Shown piece by piece: positions 12,331-26,857 of a DNA stretch of 64,000 nt. Made by a program: the position numbers and the translations under genes. Numbering within the stretch: position 1 is the first letter of the stretch; every line of letters starts with the position of its first letter. Under the pieces are notes generated by a model. The model was not told the origin of the DNA and searched no databases. It worked only from the letters and a program-made list of their open reading frames with translations. Origin of the DNA: Salvelinus alpinus (Eukaryota > Chordata > Actinopteri > Salmoniformes > Salmonidae); NCBI RefSeq assembly GCF_045679555.1, contig NC_092091.1:77392902-77456901 (forward strand), written 5' to 3'.

Positions 12331-12630
12331 TCTATGTGAGTGTCATTTGTCAGAAGGACAGAGGAGGAGCTATGAAACTACCATGACAATACTAGTATAA
12401 ACCTGCCATGAATACAGATACAGCATCGTAAGAAGCCTCAACTACACGCAAAGGTAAGTTCTATTCCATGTGCGTCTCTGAGACAGGGTTTACATTGTGA
12501 CCTTTAACACATCCCCTCCTCTAGGATAGCTACTGTGTAAACATGCAGGCTTTTGTTCTATCCTTGCTTGAATTATGGCATTATTGATGATCATGTAATC
12601 ATTTTAGTAATTTTGCAAACAATCTAATCC

Positions 12631-12754
12631 AGAGCCATTAGGGTTAAGCAGCTTGCTCAAGGGCACACATATTTTTCACCTAGTCTGCTTGCGATTCTAA
12701 CCAGCAACCTTTCAATTACTGGCCCAACCATCTTAACCGCTAGGCTACCTGCCG
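12631..12754 (-). mobile_element. tRNA-derived SINE
   Basis: Minus strand shows an A-box-like segment (TAGCCTAGCGGTTAAGA) and a B-box-like segment (GGTTGCTGGTTAGAATC) spaced as in tRNA genes, followed by a SINE body. Not a functional tRNA: no full cloverleaf. Confidence 0.6.
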
Positions 12755-12887
12755 AATAGTTTAATTGGATGTGTTGAAGCAGGGCTGGAGTAAAACCCTG
12801 GACACACAGCTCTCCAGGAAGACAATTTGCTGTTTAACACAGTCATTAATAATGTGTTATCTTTTCCCCTTTATGCGGTTGATTTGA

Positions 12888-12953
12888 ATGAAGATGGCGA
12901 TCATTGCAGTGCGGACATTTCTTCTGTTGACCTCTGTTGTGTTCATAGCGATG
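12888..12953 (+). CDS. ecto-ADP-ribosyltransferase-like, exon 1 (signal peptide)
   Basis: ATG at 12888 opens 22 codons encoding a short basic start, then a hydrophobic core (TFLLLTSVVFIAM), a typical secretory signal. A second in-frame ATG two codons later has the better Kozak context (AAGATGG). The exon ends at 12953 before a good donor (GTAAGC) in phase 0, matching the phase-0 acceptor at 18731. The pairing with exon 2 is inferred from phase, spacing and the family's usual structure of a small leader exon followed by one large catalytic exon. A possible upstream noncoding exon ends at 12453 (AAG|GTAAGT). Confidence 0.65.
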
Positions 12954-12979
12954 GTAAGCTGAGTTAAATGTATATTTTG

Positions 12980-13033
12980 TCTGTGCGCGCGTGTGCCTGT
13001 TTGTGTGTGTGTGTGCGTGTGTGCGTGCGTGCG

Positions 13034-13107
<74 letters not shown>
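12980..13107. repeat. (TG)n microsatellite in ART intron 1
   Basis: Mostly perfect TG dinucleotides with some CG/TGCG variants at the left. Confidence 0.95.
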
Positions 13108-13110
<3 letters not shown>

Positions 13111-14562
13111 GGTGAAAAGGGGACTAAATTGAGCCTTATGTAGTTACTGATACAGATGTAGAATCTTAAAATCAACCTTTTGTTGCTGAGAAATGTCCTG
13201 TTCATCAGAAAATCCAAACTTGTCTATTCAAGGTAGTGTAGTCTATTCAATGTTTAAAACGGTTTCTACAGTTTGCAATTTCACTTTAAAATGTCATACT
13301 TAACTTGCCATAACGAAAAACGTATCAACCCCTACAAAAACATCCATTAATTATAATCCATATAATAATCTATATTTCCTGTTGCTGCAGGATTATTTTC
13401 CTGCTGTAGAAAACTGGCTCAAATTAAGGTCTTATACAGTATGTACCTCTCACCAGGTCACCTAAGATGTAACTAACTCGTGAATTCATAAGGACTGCAA
13501 TGGACAGGTTTTTTTCTTTCTGCCCATACGTTCACATTATAACAACACCTCAAGAAATTACTTTTAGGAATGAACACGTTCGTGTTAAAAACATTTTTAA
13601 ACTAACGCCTTGAATAACGAACGACTGCTGAATGTGTACGTGACAGGAAAATGTAAAATATGTGATCATAAATTAAAACATATTTCTGCTTGTTTTTCAT
13701 GTCTCAATTATCTGCGGAAGGTTAATAACTCAGCACTGCTGTCTAGCCAGCTGTAATTCTTAGTGTCTGTGTTACACATTCACTGATTATGTTTTACAAG
13801 TTTGAATAGGCTAATAAATAGTTATTCTCGTGTTAATTCAACAGGAGCCTAACCCGAAAATTGCAAATGAAAATGCATTTAAGATTACCTTTACTTTTAA
13901 ATGAAGTCCATTCGTCTGTCATTATATCACGGACTTCTTCCATCAATCATTCTGTATGTCTTTGATGTATGTGAAAACTCTGCCTGGCTAATCTTTCGTC
14001 TTTTTCAGCTTTTCTAAACAATATTACATTTCTCTGCGCTCAACAGAGATGTATGGTAAGGTTAAATTGTAAACAATTCTAGCCGTTAGGTCACTAATAT
14101 AGGTTGTTTTCTTTGAGCGCAACCTGTAATTTAGACTGGTTTATATTTCGTTTCATAGAGCTGCCTAAATATTGGTTTTGATTCATGGACAATATTCCAT
14201 TAGATTTATCAATATAGAATTCCATTGTGATGTGACACTTTTCTTTGCCGTTTTTTAAATTGCATTTCAGACATTTTGATTGAACACTTGTAAATATTAT
14301 TTATGCATATGTAATGATTATAATGCGTATACATTTTAATATCGGAATTTTAAATAATAAAACAATTAAAATCTGACGCACAGATGGATATGTTGACATC
14401 ATGCATGGTCACTTGCTAGGACACACGAAATTGCATTTTTTTTAAATCTATAGCAGGAGTTGTCTGAATTAATGTATTTATCTTTGTCTGTCTGTAACGT
14501 TTGCAATGCATCAGTTCAGTTATTTAGGCTATCAATTTATCACCACCAGCCCATCACATCAC
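13108..14562 (+). other. ART intron 1, no further gene
   Basis: AT-rich intronic DNA of the inferred ART transcript. I see no coding motif or clear element here. Confidence 0.4.
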
Positions 14563-14885
14563 ATCAAATCAAATGTTATTTGTCACATGCGCCGAATACA
14601 ACAATGCGCCGAATACAACACCGTGAAATGGTTACTTATAAGCCCTTAACCAACAATGCAGTTCAAGAAATAGATTTAAGAAAATATTTACTAAATAAAC
14701 TAAAGTAAAAATGTAGGAAAAAGTAACACAATAAAATAACAATAACGACGCTATATACAGCGGGTTGACTAGAGTCTTTGACATTTTTTTGGCCTTCCTC
14801 TAACACCGCCTAGTAGGCTATATAGGTCCTGGATGGCAGGAAGCTTGGCCCGAGTGGTGTACTGGGTCGTACACACATCACACCA
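14563..14885 (-). mobile_element. LINE 3' fragment
   Basis: Reverse-strand 3' end: 'atcaaatcaaatgttattt', 'cacatgcgccgaatacaac' (duplicated locally), then 'gcccttaaccaacaatgca' and the 3' UTR block with 'ggtcctggatggcaggaag'. No coding sequence. Confidence 0.75.
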
Positions 14886-15917
14886 GAGCTACTTCTATCC
14901 ATTCAAACTTCCGGTCAGTTCATTTCCAACAATGCAACCTACTTTATACTGCTTCTCTCCTTGAATGTGAAAATTGCTCAAAACACATGACCAAACTACA
15001 GTATATTGCTACAACTGTGACTCACATTGAGCTATGGGTTACTTGTTCGGCAGAAAAGCTATTAGGAATAGAGAGCCGAGAGGGAAGTAGACTGATGCCA
15101 GTGGAGGTGCCTGAATTGTGCGGGAACAGTGAAGACAGATGTGTTAATTAGAAATTAGGGTAATTCATAGATGAATCTAGCATTCGTAGGCCTATGCTGT
15201 CATACCCTCTGAACATGTGCTATGCAAAACAGAAACGAACAATATCCGCCAGAGACAGATGTAGATAGGCCTATCACATACACTAATTAAAATGTGGTAT
15301 CAGCAATCCGTATAACCACACAAAAATGTCTAATGGTTGTGTATATATATATATATCGTTCATCTTCATCATATACTTACTATCGCATAGCTGTCTCTCT
15401 ATCCCCGTTCAAACTTTCCTTGTCAGTTCATTTGATAGACTACATCTTTTTAGCATTAACCTATAGGTATAGAGTTTTAATAGCCACCGTTTTTAGGAAA
15501 GGAGAAATGTGATTTGCTGTTGTGTGTTTGAGAAGCGCTGGTGGCTTTGATGGGTACTTTTGACGGGTGTGCGTGAGTTTGCTTATTTTTCCAATGTCCT
15601 AAAATAAAATATTTTTTTTCTGTTGCATTGTGATGAGACTGTTAGCAATTTCGGCGAGCGCTCGCCCGCTTACCATGGTCCTGATATTGTCACTCCCACC
15701 GCGGAGACGCACAAAACAGTGCAATGGGCCTGCACTACGTCTGAATAATACAGGTTAGCCTATACACGTCTCTATTTTACCTGGAGTTCTGCCAATTAGT
15801 TACAACATTTCACTACATGTGGCGCTGCTGTGTTCTATATTGCATTTATTTTGCGACCACAGTTGGTTAAAGATGTTCTTGCCCTGTGCCCAATAATTGG
15901 TTAGTCCTGTCCACGTA
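14886..15917 (+). other. ART intron 1, no further gene
   Basis: No gene. A short (TA)n tract lies near 15342-15357 and a GC-richer segment near 15650-15720. Open frames are short and lack motifs. Confidence 0.4.
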
Positions 15918-16014
15918 TCAATCACATTTATTTATAAAGCTCTTCTTACATCAGCTGATATCTCAAAGTGCTGTACAGAAACCCAGCCTAAAACCCCAAA
16001 CAGCAAGCAATGCA
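15918..16014 (-). mobile_element. interspersed repeat tail (LINE-derived)
   Basis: Contains 'tttataaagctcttcttac' and 'ctcaaagtgctgtacagaa', a block repeated widely in salmonid genomes as a retroelement 3' end. Only about 100 bp remain. Confidence 0.6.
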
Positions 16015-18730
<2,716 letters not shown>

Positions 18731-19465
18731 AAAACGGGTGGTGGTCATTCTGTCTCTCCTCCGATACCCCTGAACATGTCCCCTGACTCTGTTGACGACA
18801 TGTACAACGGCTGTAGACCGAAAATGTCTTGGCGTGTAAGTAACACATATCTTGAGGAGGAGAAAAAAAACCCCACAATCTTCAATAAATCGTGGTTAAA
18901 TGCAGAAAAGTGTGCAAGAAACAAGACCATTAACCACAATCTTACACTGAAGCATGTCCAGGCTATCTGTGCTTACACTTCAGAAGACCCACCAATATAC
19001 AACGTTTTTAACCAAGCATGTCGCACCGGCAAAAGCAATTACACCTTGTCCTTCCAGTTCCACTCCCTGCATTTCCTGCTGACTGAAGCTATTCTCCTCC
19101 TGAAAGAAAGTCCAGACCAACAGCGCTGTTACACCACATACCGGAAAACCAATATGACATTTAAAGGTGAAGTGAACACGAAAATGCGTTTTGGCTTCTT
19201 TGCCTCCAGCTCCTTCCTAAAGAACTTGACAGGTTTTGGAGAGAAGTCCTGCTTTGAGATAAGTACATGTTTTGGCGCTTCCCTCAACCCATACTCAGTG
19301 TTTGAAAATGAGACGGAGGTGTTGATTCCGCCTTATGAAGTGTTCAGCATTACTGCCGTGGTCAAGAAAGAAGACGAGAAGGGTCTTTGGTGCGATGTTG
19401 TGTACAAACTATGGAGCATCAAAACACAGAGTGACCTAAATTGCAAGTTGGTCATTTCCAAATAG
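18731..19465 (+). CDS. ecto-ADP-ribosyltransferase-like (ARTC family), exon 2, catalytic
   Basis: Encodes 244 residues; with exon 1 a 266-residue protein. ARTC enzymes move ADP-ribose from NAD+ to arginine of extracellular or secretory-pathway proteins. The R-S-ExE signature is visible: R160 in TTYRKT, serines 181-183 in FGFFASSS, and E216-T-E218 in ENETEVLIPPYEVF, the arginine-specific ExE form in its usual setting before the LIPP(Y/F)EVF block. About eight N-glycosylation sequons (NMS, NKS, NKT, NLT, NYT, NMT, NLT, NET) and several cysteines fit an extracellular fold. Unlike GPI-anchored ARTs there is no hydrophobic C-terminus (it ends KLVISK), so secretion is inferred. Length is near the lower end for the family. 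No frame lesions. Confidence 0.88.
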   Translation, partial: KTGGGHSVSPPIPLNMSPDSVDDMYNGCRPKMSWRVSNTYLEEEKKNPTIFNKSWLNAEKCARNKTINHNLTLKHVQAICAYTSEDPPIYNVFNQACRTGKSNYTLSFQFHSLHFLLTEAILLLKESPDQQRCYTTYRKTNMTFKGEVNTKMRFGFFASSSFLKNLTGFGEKSCFEISTCFGASLNPYSVFENETEVLIPPYEVFSITAVVKKEDEKGLWCDVVYKLWSIKTQSDLNCKLVISK

Positions 19466-19494
19466 GGTGACATCAAACCAGCACATCTGCTTTT

Positions 19495-20168
19495 CTACAG
19501 TCAGTAAAACATAGTATGTAGTCTACAGTACACCCCTCCCCAAGCTCCCTCTACAGTCAGTAAAACATAGTATGTAGTCTACAGTACACCCCTCCCCAAG
19601 CTCCCTCTACAGTCAGTAAAACATAGTATGTAGTCTACAGTACACCCCTCCCCAAGCTCCCTCTACAGTCAGTAAAACATAGTATGTAGTCTACAGTACA
19701 CCCCTCCCCAAGCTCCCTCTACAGTCAGTAAAACATAGTATGTAGTCTACAGTACACCCCTCCCCAAGCTCCCTCTACAGTCAGTAAAACATAGTATGTA
19801 GTCTACAGTACACCCCTCCCCAAGCTCCCTCTACAGTCAGTAAAACATAGTATGTAGTCTACAGTACACCCCTCCCCAAGCTCCCTCTACAGTCAGTAAA
19901 ACATAGTATGTAGTCTACAGTACACCCCTCCCCAAGCTCCCTCTACAGTCAGTAAAACATAGTATGTAGTCTACAGTACACCCCTCCCCAAGCTCCCTCT
20001 ACAGTCAGTAAAACATAGTATGTAGTCTACAGTACACCCCTCCCCAAGCTCCCTCTACAGTCAGTAAAACATAGTATGTAGTCTACAGTACACCCCTCCC
20101 CAAGCTCCCTCTACAGTCAGTAAAACATAGTATGTAGTCTACAGTACACCCCTCCCCAAGCTCCCTCT
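19495..20168 (+). repeat. 56-bp tandem array in the ART 3' UTR (12 copies)
   Basis: Twelve near-identical 56-bp units starting 30 bp after the ART stop codon; each begins 'ctacagtcagtaaaacatag' and contains 'acacccctccccaagctcc'. The opening CTACAGTCAGT is the same 11-mer as in the intronic array upstream of the exon. The lack of divergence suggests recent expansion. Confidence 0.95.
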
Positions 20169-20339
20169 GCCATGAACGGAGAATGATCAATCATTCATAA
20201 CTCTCAGCTGTTAAGCTACTGTCAATTGGCGTGATTTGTATTGCTTGCACAGTAAAGACATTGCTTGCTCATATTAGGATTCTTCTTTTATGATATTGTT
20301 GACATTATTTAGCATGTGCATGCAGCTTTTGCTTTGTTC

Positions 20340-20345
20340 AATAAA
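20340..20345 (+). promoter_or_regulatory. polyadenylation signal, putative, ART gene
   Basis: AATAAA in 'gttcaataaagaaag', 875 bp after the stop codon and downstream of the 56-bp array. It is the first canonical hexamer I see after the stop, which would put the whole array in the 3' UTR. Confidence 0.5.
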
Positions 20346-20824
20346 GAAAGAAACTTATTATATGTGATAGATTGTAAATTAAACGAAAGTAGTGTTAGGT
20401 TAAGCTCTTTGTGTATGAGAAGAGTATAATGATTTAGTGGACTGCAGTGGACTGTAGGAATGTGTACTCCCAATAACTCTCCTGACTGATAAGTCCTGTG
20501 GTGTGCACGGAGGAGCATGGAGAAATCCTGGCTGATGTTAAAGTAGTGAAGTACATCTTTGTGGAAGGGAGGGGGTGAGGTCTAAGTGTATAAGTGGACA
20601 CTGCACTGTATTGAATGTACTGTATTCCGATGTGCATCTTCGCTGAATAAACATTTGAAACGTCATTCGGAGTCTGGGCTCTTTTGTATAATAAATATGT
20701 TTATTGTATATTACGATATTGGTCTTATCACATCTCATGTCCTTTTTATATACCAACTCTGTTATAGATCTATGGATGATACAAAAACAATGAACTTTAA
20801 AAAAAAGTTGATTTAAATGTAATT
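20346..20824. other. no recognised gene
   Basis: Downstream flank of the ART gene before a reverse LINE. Overlapping short frames on both strands lack motifs. A second AATAAA-type motif occurs near 20646. Confidence 0.4.
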
Positions 20825-20997
20825 ATTTTTATTTACCCTTTATTTAGCTGGGCAAGTCAGTTAAGAACAAATTCTTATTTACAATGACGGCCTACCAAAA
20901 GGCAAAATGCCTCATGCAGGGACGGGGGCCTGGGATTAAAAAAATAAATACAATATACATTTAGGACAAAACACACATCACAACAAGTGTGACGACC

Positions 20998-21398
20998 CTC
21001 CCACTCTGTCTGCCGTATTCTTTCTCTTTCCTCTTGTTTTCCTTGTTAGATTGTCGGCGGGCGGAGCTGGGAGGGTCCTCAGCGACATGGTACACACCTG
21101 GGCCCGGGTGTGTCCCAGGATAAATACATCTCTTCCCCATTCATTGAGGAGACTCTCTCCATGCAGACACACTGATAGATTTTGGTTGTGGCATTTTTGT
21201 TTGTTTGTTTGTTTGCTTGCTTTGGCACCTTTCAACACCCCTCATTATCACATTTATGCACACTTACATTATTGTTTACTGACTACACACACCATTGTTA
21301 ATTGTATTTAGTTTACTTCAGTTAATAAATATGTTTTGTTATTCCTTATCTCCACGTTATCTCCCTTTTTGTTACGAACTTCGAGCCGGTTCGTGACA
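20998..21398 (+). mobile_element. solo LTR (401 bp) nested in LINE
   Basis: Starts TGTGACGACC and ends TTCGTGACA (TG...CA) with a 4-bp target duplication CAAG on both sides (20994-20997 and 21399-21402). Removing it restores the expected LINE 3' UTR sequence. It has an internal AATAAA near 21324 and no coding sequence. Probably a Gypsy-type LTR judged by TSD length; the family is not certain. Confidence 0.7.
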
Positions 21399-22406
21399 CA
21401 AGAGACACAACACTACATAAAGAGAGACCTAAGACAACATAGCAAGGCAGCAAAACATGACAACACAGCATGGTAGCAACACAGCATAAAAACAACGTGG
21501 TAGCAACACAACATGGTAGCAGCACAAAACATGGTACAGACATTATTGTCAAAGTCAACAGCACGAAGGTAGAGACAACAATACATCATACAAAGCATTC
21601 ACAACTATCAGTAACAGTGTCCATGATTGAGTCTATGAATGAAGAGATTGAGAACTGTCCAGTTTGAGTGTTTGTTGCAGCTTGTTTCAGTAGCTAGCTG
21701 CAGCGAACTGAAAAGAGGAGCGACCCAGGGATGTGTGTGCTTTGGGGACCTTTAAACAAATGTGACTGGCAGAACGGGTGTTGTATGTGGAGGATGAGGG
21801 CTGCAGTAGGTATCTCTGATAGGGGGGAATGAGGCCTAAGAGTGTTTAATAAATAAGCATCAACCAGAGGGTCTTGCGACGGGTATACAGAGATGACCAG
21901 TTTACAGAGGAGTATAGAGTGCAGTGATGTGTCCTATAAGGAGTATTGGTGGCAAATTTGATGGCCGTATGGTAAAGAACATCTAGCCGCTCGAGAGCAC
22001 CCTTACCTGCCGATCTATAAATTGTCTCCGCAATCTAGCATGGGTAGGATGGTCATCTGAATCAGGATTAGTTTGGCAGCTGGGGTGAAAGAGGAGCAAT
22101 TACGATAGAGGAAAGTCTAGGTTTAACTTTAGCCTGCAGCTTTGATGTGTGCTGAGCGAAGGACAGTGCACCGTCTAGCCATACACCCAAGTACTTGTAT
22201 GAGGTGATTACCTCAAGCTCTAAAGCCTCAGGAGGTAGTAATAACACCTGTGGGAAGAGGGGCATTCTTCTTACGAATCCACATGACTTTCGTTTTGGAG
22301 GGGTTCAGAACAAGGTTAAGGGTAGAGAAAGCTGGTTGGACAATAAGAAAGCTTTGTTGTAGAGCATTTAACACAACATCTGGGGATTGGGCAGCTGAGT
22401 ATACGA

Positions 22407-23816
22407 TTACATACACTCAATTAGTATCTGGTAGCATTGCCTTTAAATTGTTTAACTTGGGTCAAACATTTCGGGTAGCCTTCCACAAGCTTCCCACAAT
22501 AAGTTGCATGAATTTTAGCCCATTCCTCCTGACAGAGCTGGTGTAACTAAGTCAGGTTTGTAGGCCTCCTTGCTCGCACATGCCTTTTCAGTTCTGCCCA
22601 CACATTTTCTATGGGATTGAGGTCAGGGCTTTGTGATGGCCACTCCAATACCTTGACTTTGTTGTGCTTAAGCCATTTTGCCACAACTTTGGAATTATGC
22701 TTGGGGTCATGTCCATTTGGAAGACCCATTTGTGACCAAGCTTTAACTTCCTGATTGATGTCTTGAGATGTTGCTTCAACATATCCACATAATTTTACTT
22801 CCTCATGATGCCATCTATTTTGTGAAGTGCACCAGTCCCTCCTGCAGCAAAGCACGCCCACACCATGATGCTGCCATTCCCGTGCTTCACGGTTGGGATG
22901 GTGTTCTGTGGCTTGCATGCCTCCCCCTTTTTCCTCCATACATAACAATGGTCATTATGGCAAAACAGTTCTATTTTTGTTTCAATAGACCAGAGGACAT
23001 TTCTCCAAAATGTACGATCTTTGTCCACCTGTGCAGTTGCAAACCGTAGTCTGCCTTTTTTATGGCGGTTTTGGAGCAGTGGCTTCTTCCTTGCTGAGCG
23101 GCCTTTCAGGTTATGTTGATATAGAACTCGTTTTAATAATGTGGATATAGATACTTTTGTACCTGTTTCCTCCAGCATCTCCACAAGGTCCTTTGCTGTT
23201 GTTCTGGGATTGATTTGCACTTTTCGCACCAAAGTACGTTCATCTCTAGGAGACAGAACGCATCTCCTTCCTGAGCGGTGTGACGGCTGCAATGTCCCAT
23301 GGTGTTTATACTTGCGTACTATTGTTTGTACAGATGAACATGGTACCTTCAGGCGTTTGGAAATTGCTCCCAAGGATGAACCAGATTTGTGGAGGTCTAC
23401 AATTTTTTTTCTGAGGTCTTGGCTGATATCTTTTGATGTTCCCATGATGTCAAGCAAAGAGGCACTGAATTTGAAGGTAGGCCTTGAAATACATCCACGG
23501 GTACACCTCCAATTGACTCAAATTATGTCTATTAGCCTATCAAGCTTCTAAAGCCATGACATCATTTTCTGGAATTTTCCAAGAATTTTCCAAGCTGTTT
23601 AAAAGTTAGTCAACTTAGTGTACGTATTCTTCTGACCAACTGGAATTGTGATACAGTGAAATAATCTTTCTGTAAACAATTGTTGGGAAAATAATTTGTG
23701 TCATGCACAAATTAGATGTCCTAACCGACTTGCCAAAACTAGTTTGTTAACAAGAAATTTGCGGAGTGGTTGAAATGGCTCCAACCTAAGTGTATGTAAA
23801 CTTCCGACTTCAACTG
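22407..23816 (-). mobile_element. Tc1 element, Sleeping Beauty-type family (copy 2), nested in LINE
   Basis: Minus-strand orientation. The outer repeat at the right ('gtatgtaaacttccgactt') is intact and followed by TA at 23817-23818. The left end stops at the inner repeat ('tacatacactcaattagta'), so about 190 bp of the element's 3' end are missing, together with a short segment of the host LINE. Confidence 0.9.
22421..23445 (-). pseudogene. Tc1 (Sleeping Beauty-family) transposase pseudogene, copy 2
   Basis: Runs from ATG at 23445 down to TAA at 22421. The first 216 codons are open: paired HTH DNA-binding region, the [13 protein letters not shown] linker segment and the start of the DDE domain. 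The first catalytic aspartate is replaced (WSIETKI instead of WSDETKI), a two-base change. The frame ends at a TAA after GIMRK (about 22795), and a 1-nt deletion follows at the second catalytic D. These last two lesions are identical to those in the copy at 8001-9022. Confidence 0.9.
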
Positions 23817-25508
23817 TATGTTGTTGATGTAAATTGAGAAGAGCGTGGGGCCTAGGATTGAGCCATGGGGTACTCCCTTGGTGACAGGCAGTGGCTGAGA
23901 CAGCAGAACTTCTGACTTTATACACTGCACTCTTTGAGAGAGGTAGTTAGTTAGCAAAGCATGCCAAAGACCCCTCAGAGACACCAACATTCCTTAGCCG
24001 GTGCACAAGAATGGAATGGTCTACCATATCAAAAGCTTTGGCCAAGTAAATAAAAATATCAGCACAATATTGCTTAGAATCAAGGGCAATGGTGACATCA
24101 TTGAGAACCTTTAAGGTTGCAGTGACACATCCATAACCTGAGCGGAAACCAGATTGCATACCAGAGAGGATACTATAGACAATACTATAGACGTCAAGAA
24201 AGCCAGTCAGTTGATTATTGACAAGTTTTTCCAACACTTTTGCTAAACAGGGCAAAATTGAAATAGGCCTATAACAGTTAGGATCCGCTTGATATCCCCC
24301 TTTAAATAAAGGATGAACTGTGGCTGCCTTCCAAGCAATGGGATCGTCCCCAGAAAGGAAAGACAGGCTTTGTGATGATAGGGGCAGTAACCTTAAAGAA
24401 GAAAGGGTCTAAACCATCTGACCCAGATGTTTTTTGGGGGTTAAGTTTAAGGAGCTCCTTTAGCACCTCGAACTCAGTGACTGCCTGCAGGGAGAAACTT
24501 TCTAGCGGGGCAGGGGAAAAAGAGGGAGAAGCATCAGGGACAGTCGCATTAGAAGGGGTGGGAGATGAGTTCATGTTGGACGGGAAAGGAGGCATGGCAG
24601 AGTCAAATAGGAATCCTGACTTAATGAAGTGGGGATTAAAGAGCTCAGCCATGTGCTTCTTGTCAGTAACAACCACATCATCAACATAAAGGGACATGGG
24701 CAGCTGTGAGGAGGAGGGTTTATTCTCCAGGTCTTTAACCGTTTTCCAGAACTTCTTGGGGTTAGACCCTCAGAGAGAGAACTGCTCCTTAAAGTAACTA
24801 ATTTTGTCCTTCCGGATAGCCTGAGATCAAGCTGATTCTATACCATTTTACAGAAGCCAGTTCATGAAGGAAGGCTTGCTCATGAAAGTTTTTTTAGCAA
24901 GCATCTATGACAAATCAGGACAGGTCATTTCACTGAGCAGCCATTACGAACACAGGCTGTATAACACTGATCACTAAGGTCATTACAGAAAACACCAGAC
25001 TGATACCTATCAGGATTATTATTTAATATAACATCGAGGAGAGTAGCCTTTTATGGGTGTTTGGAGTCATACCTTGTGGGATTGGTGATAATCTGAGAAA
25101 GATTGAGGGAGTCCCGTTACTTTAGAACTTGGTCAGGTGGTTGAAGCATGTCCCAGTTTAGTTCACCAAGCAGGACAAATTCAGACTTAGTGTAAGGGGC
25201 AAGGAAAGAGCGTAGGGCAGGTGCTGATGGAGGACGATAGCACCCAGCAACAAAGAGCTATTTTAAAGTTTAATGCTTAAAACCAGCAAATCAAATTGTT
25301 TGGGGACAGACTTGGTGGAGACAACTGAGCACTGAAGGTGATCCTTGGTAAAGATTGCCACTCCACCACCTTTGGAAGATCTGTCTTGCCGAAAAAGGTT
25401 TTAACCAGAATCGTTAACATCCGTATTCAAAACACTCTTCCTTGATCCATTTTAGGTAATAAGCTTCTAGTGTTAAATGTCAGAGCCATGTCTGCTACAC
25501 GTTCTTGC

Positions 25509-26857
25509 AACATTAGAATGTTGCTTCTGTCTGCTTGGCCTTTATGTAGTGTACACTAGATCTGACTACATCCAACCACTCAGTTGCTGAAAATATCCTA
25601 GAACATGTAAATATACCTGGTTCTATCCACATTGATCTTTATTCTGTCCCTTTGAATAAACCACAACATTACATAACTATCGTGTGTTTAATATTGCTTC
25701 TAACAAATGATACCTTGAGATCATGTAAATTCTACCTTGAGATAATGTACATTTTACCTTGAGGTTTTAGGCTATTGTTCCAGCCCAGCACTCAAACACC
25801 TCATACAACTAACTAAAGACATTCTCTACAAGATGTCCAGTGACATTCTGAAATATACCCTTTAAATGTTAATAATATGACTTGTTATAAATACCTTAAT
25901 GCAACGGTCTTACTTTATTATTATCCCCAAAAAACAAAGGACCTATTTCTACAATGTTTGTTGTTGTTTTGTAATGTGAGACTTATGAAGAGATTCAAAT
26001 AATGTTTAAAACATGCAATGCGATGTCATTCCTTTAGCAGCACAGACATAGCATAGAAATCAAGTGCTCCTTCTCATATTTCTTTATTTTTTACAGTGGA
26101 TTATGTGCGTATTACTGCACAGTTGGAGCTATCAACGTAAGCATTTTGCTGCACCTGCTAATCTGTGTACACGACCAATACACTTTGAATTGAAGTACTA
26201 TTTTATTGTGAAAATCTCATAGCATGCATTTGCTCTACTGTTTATATTGTTGTTGGTGGCTCATTCAATCATTGATGGTATAAACTTTTAAAGAAGTGCG
26301 GCTTAAAGGTTGTGATGGTAAGTTGATACGCTGAATTGTGTGTTTTTATTGCTGGACAGGATCAATAGTCTGTAGCTCTCCAGGAGAGAGAGAAACGTAG
26401 CTGAAAATGGTAGTTCTGTTTTATGCATGAAATGCTGCACCCTTCTGGTAGTTGTGGAGAATGCACAATGTATTTTACATTTTTGTGGAAAAAGTCGAGG
26501 GTCTGAATACTTTCTGTAGGCACTGTATGCCTACATGGAAAAATGTATTCTCTAATGTGGTGCTATATAGAGTTAATTATGTTTTTATCATATTTTGAGC
26601 CCTTGCCCTGTAGCATCACTGATCACAATTAAAGCAGGTCAATGGGATTCAAAGACCCCGACAGGGTTCCATTCCCATGGGGGATGCACTAACTACTATA
26701 AGTAGCTCTAGATAATAGCGTCTGCTAAAGTATATATTTTTTACATTACAGCCTTATTCTAAAATGGATTAAAAAAATATAAAAAAATCATCAATCTACA
26801 CACAATACCCTATAATGACAAAGCAAAAACCGGTTTTTAGAATGTCTTTCAAAAATA
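25509..26857. repeat. segmental duplication, copy A
   Basis: Near-identical to 32410-33757 (offset 6,901 bp, direct orientation). Contains no gene. Includes a retroelement tail ('gcattttgctgcacctgct' near 26137), a Tc1-type right terminus (26497-26529) and, at its right edge, the left end of another Tc1. Confidence 0.9.

Larger units (their letters stand above)
22068..24697 (-). pseudogene. LINE ORF2 remnant split by a Tc1 insertion
   Basis: Minus-strand pieces: 24697-24302 is the EN-RT linker ending in a KTSGSDGLDPFFFK block; 24255-23947 carries RT (CLAKVLEKLVNNQL, GFRSGYG, YLAKAFDMVDH, with D to Y changed in the usual FxDxxKAFD box); 23990-23739 has VPHGSILGPTLFSIYIN (usually PQG); beyond the Tc1, 22416-22228 has LNPSKTKVM and 22265-22068 has SYKYLGVWLD. 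Multiple frame breaks and loss of the catalytic ADD motif show it is dead. Confidence 0.8.
20825..25440 (-). mobile_element. large reverse-strand LINE with two nested insertions
   Basis: The 3' end is at 20825 ('tttatttagctgggcaagtc'). The 3' UTR includes short 'acacagcatggtagcaac' repeats (21420-21530), then RT C-terminus (22068-22416), RT core (23739-24255), EN-RT linker (24302-24697) and EN traces up to about 25400. It is interrupted by a solo LTR (20998-21398) and by a Sleeping Beauty-family Tc1 (22407-23816). Around the Tc1, part of the LINE RT between GVPHGSILGP and the later blocks is gone, including the catalytic ADD box. Confidence 0.85.

Noticed and set aside
12631..12754. A tRNA gene on the minus strand
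   Set aside because: Only A- and B-box-like segments are present with no consistent cloverleaf; fits a SINE head. The same applies to 49591-49847.
12846..13217. 123-codon minus-strand frame with a His-Thr run
   Set aside because: Antisense of the (TG)n microsatellite and the ART signal exon.
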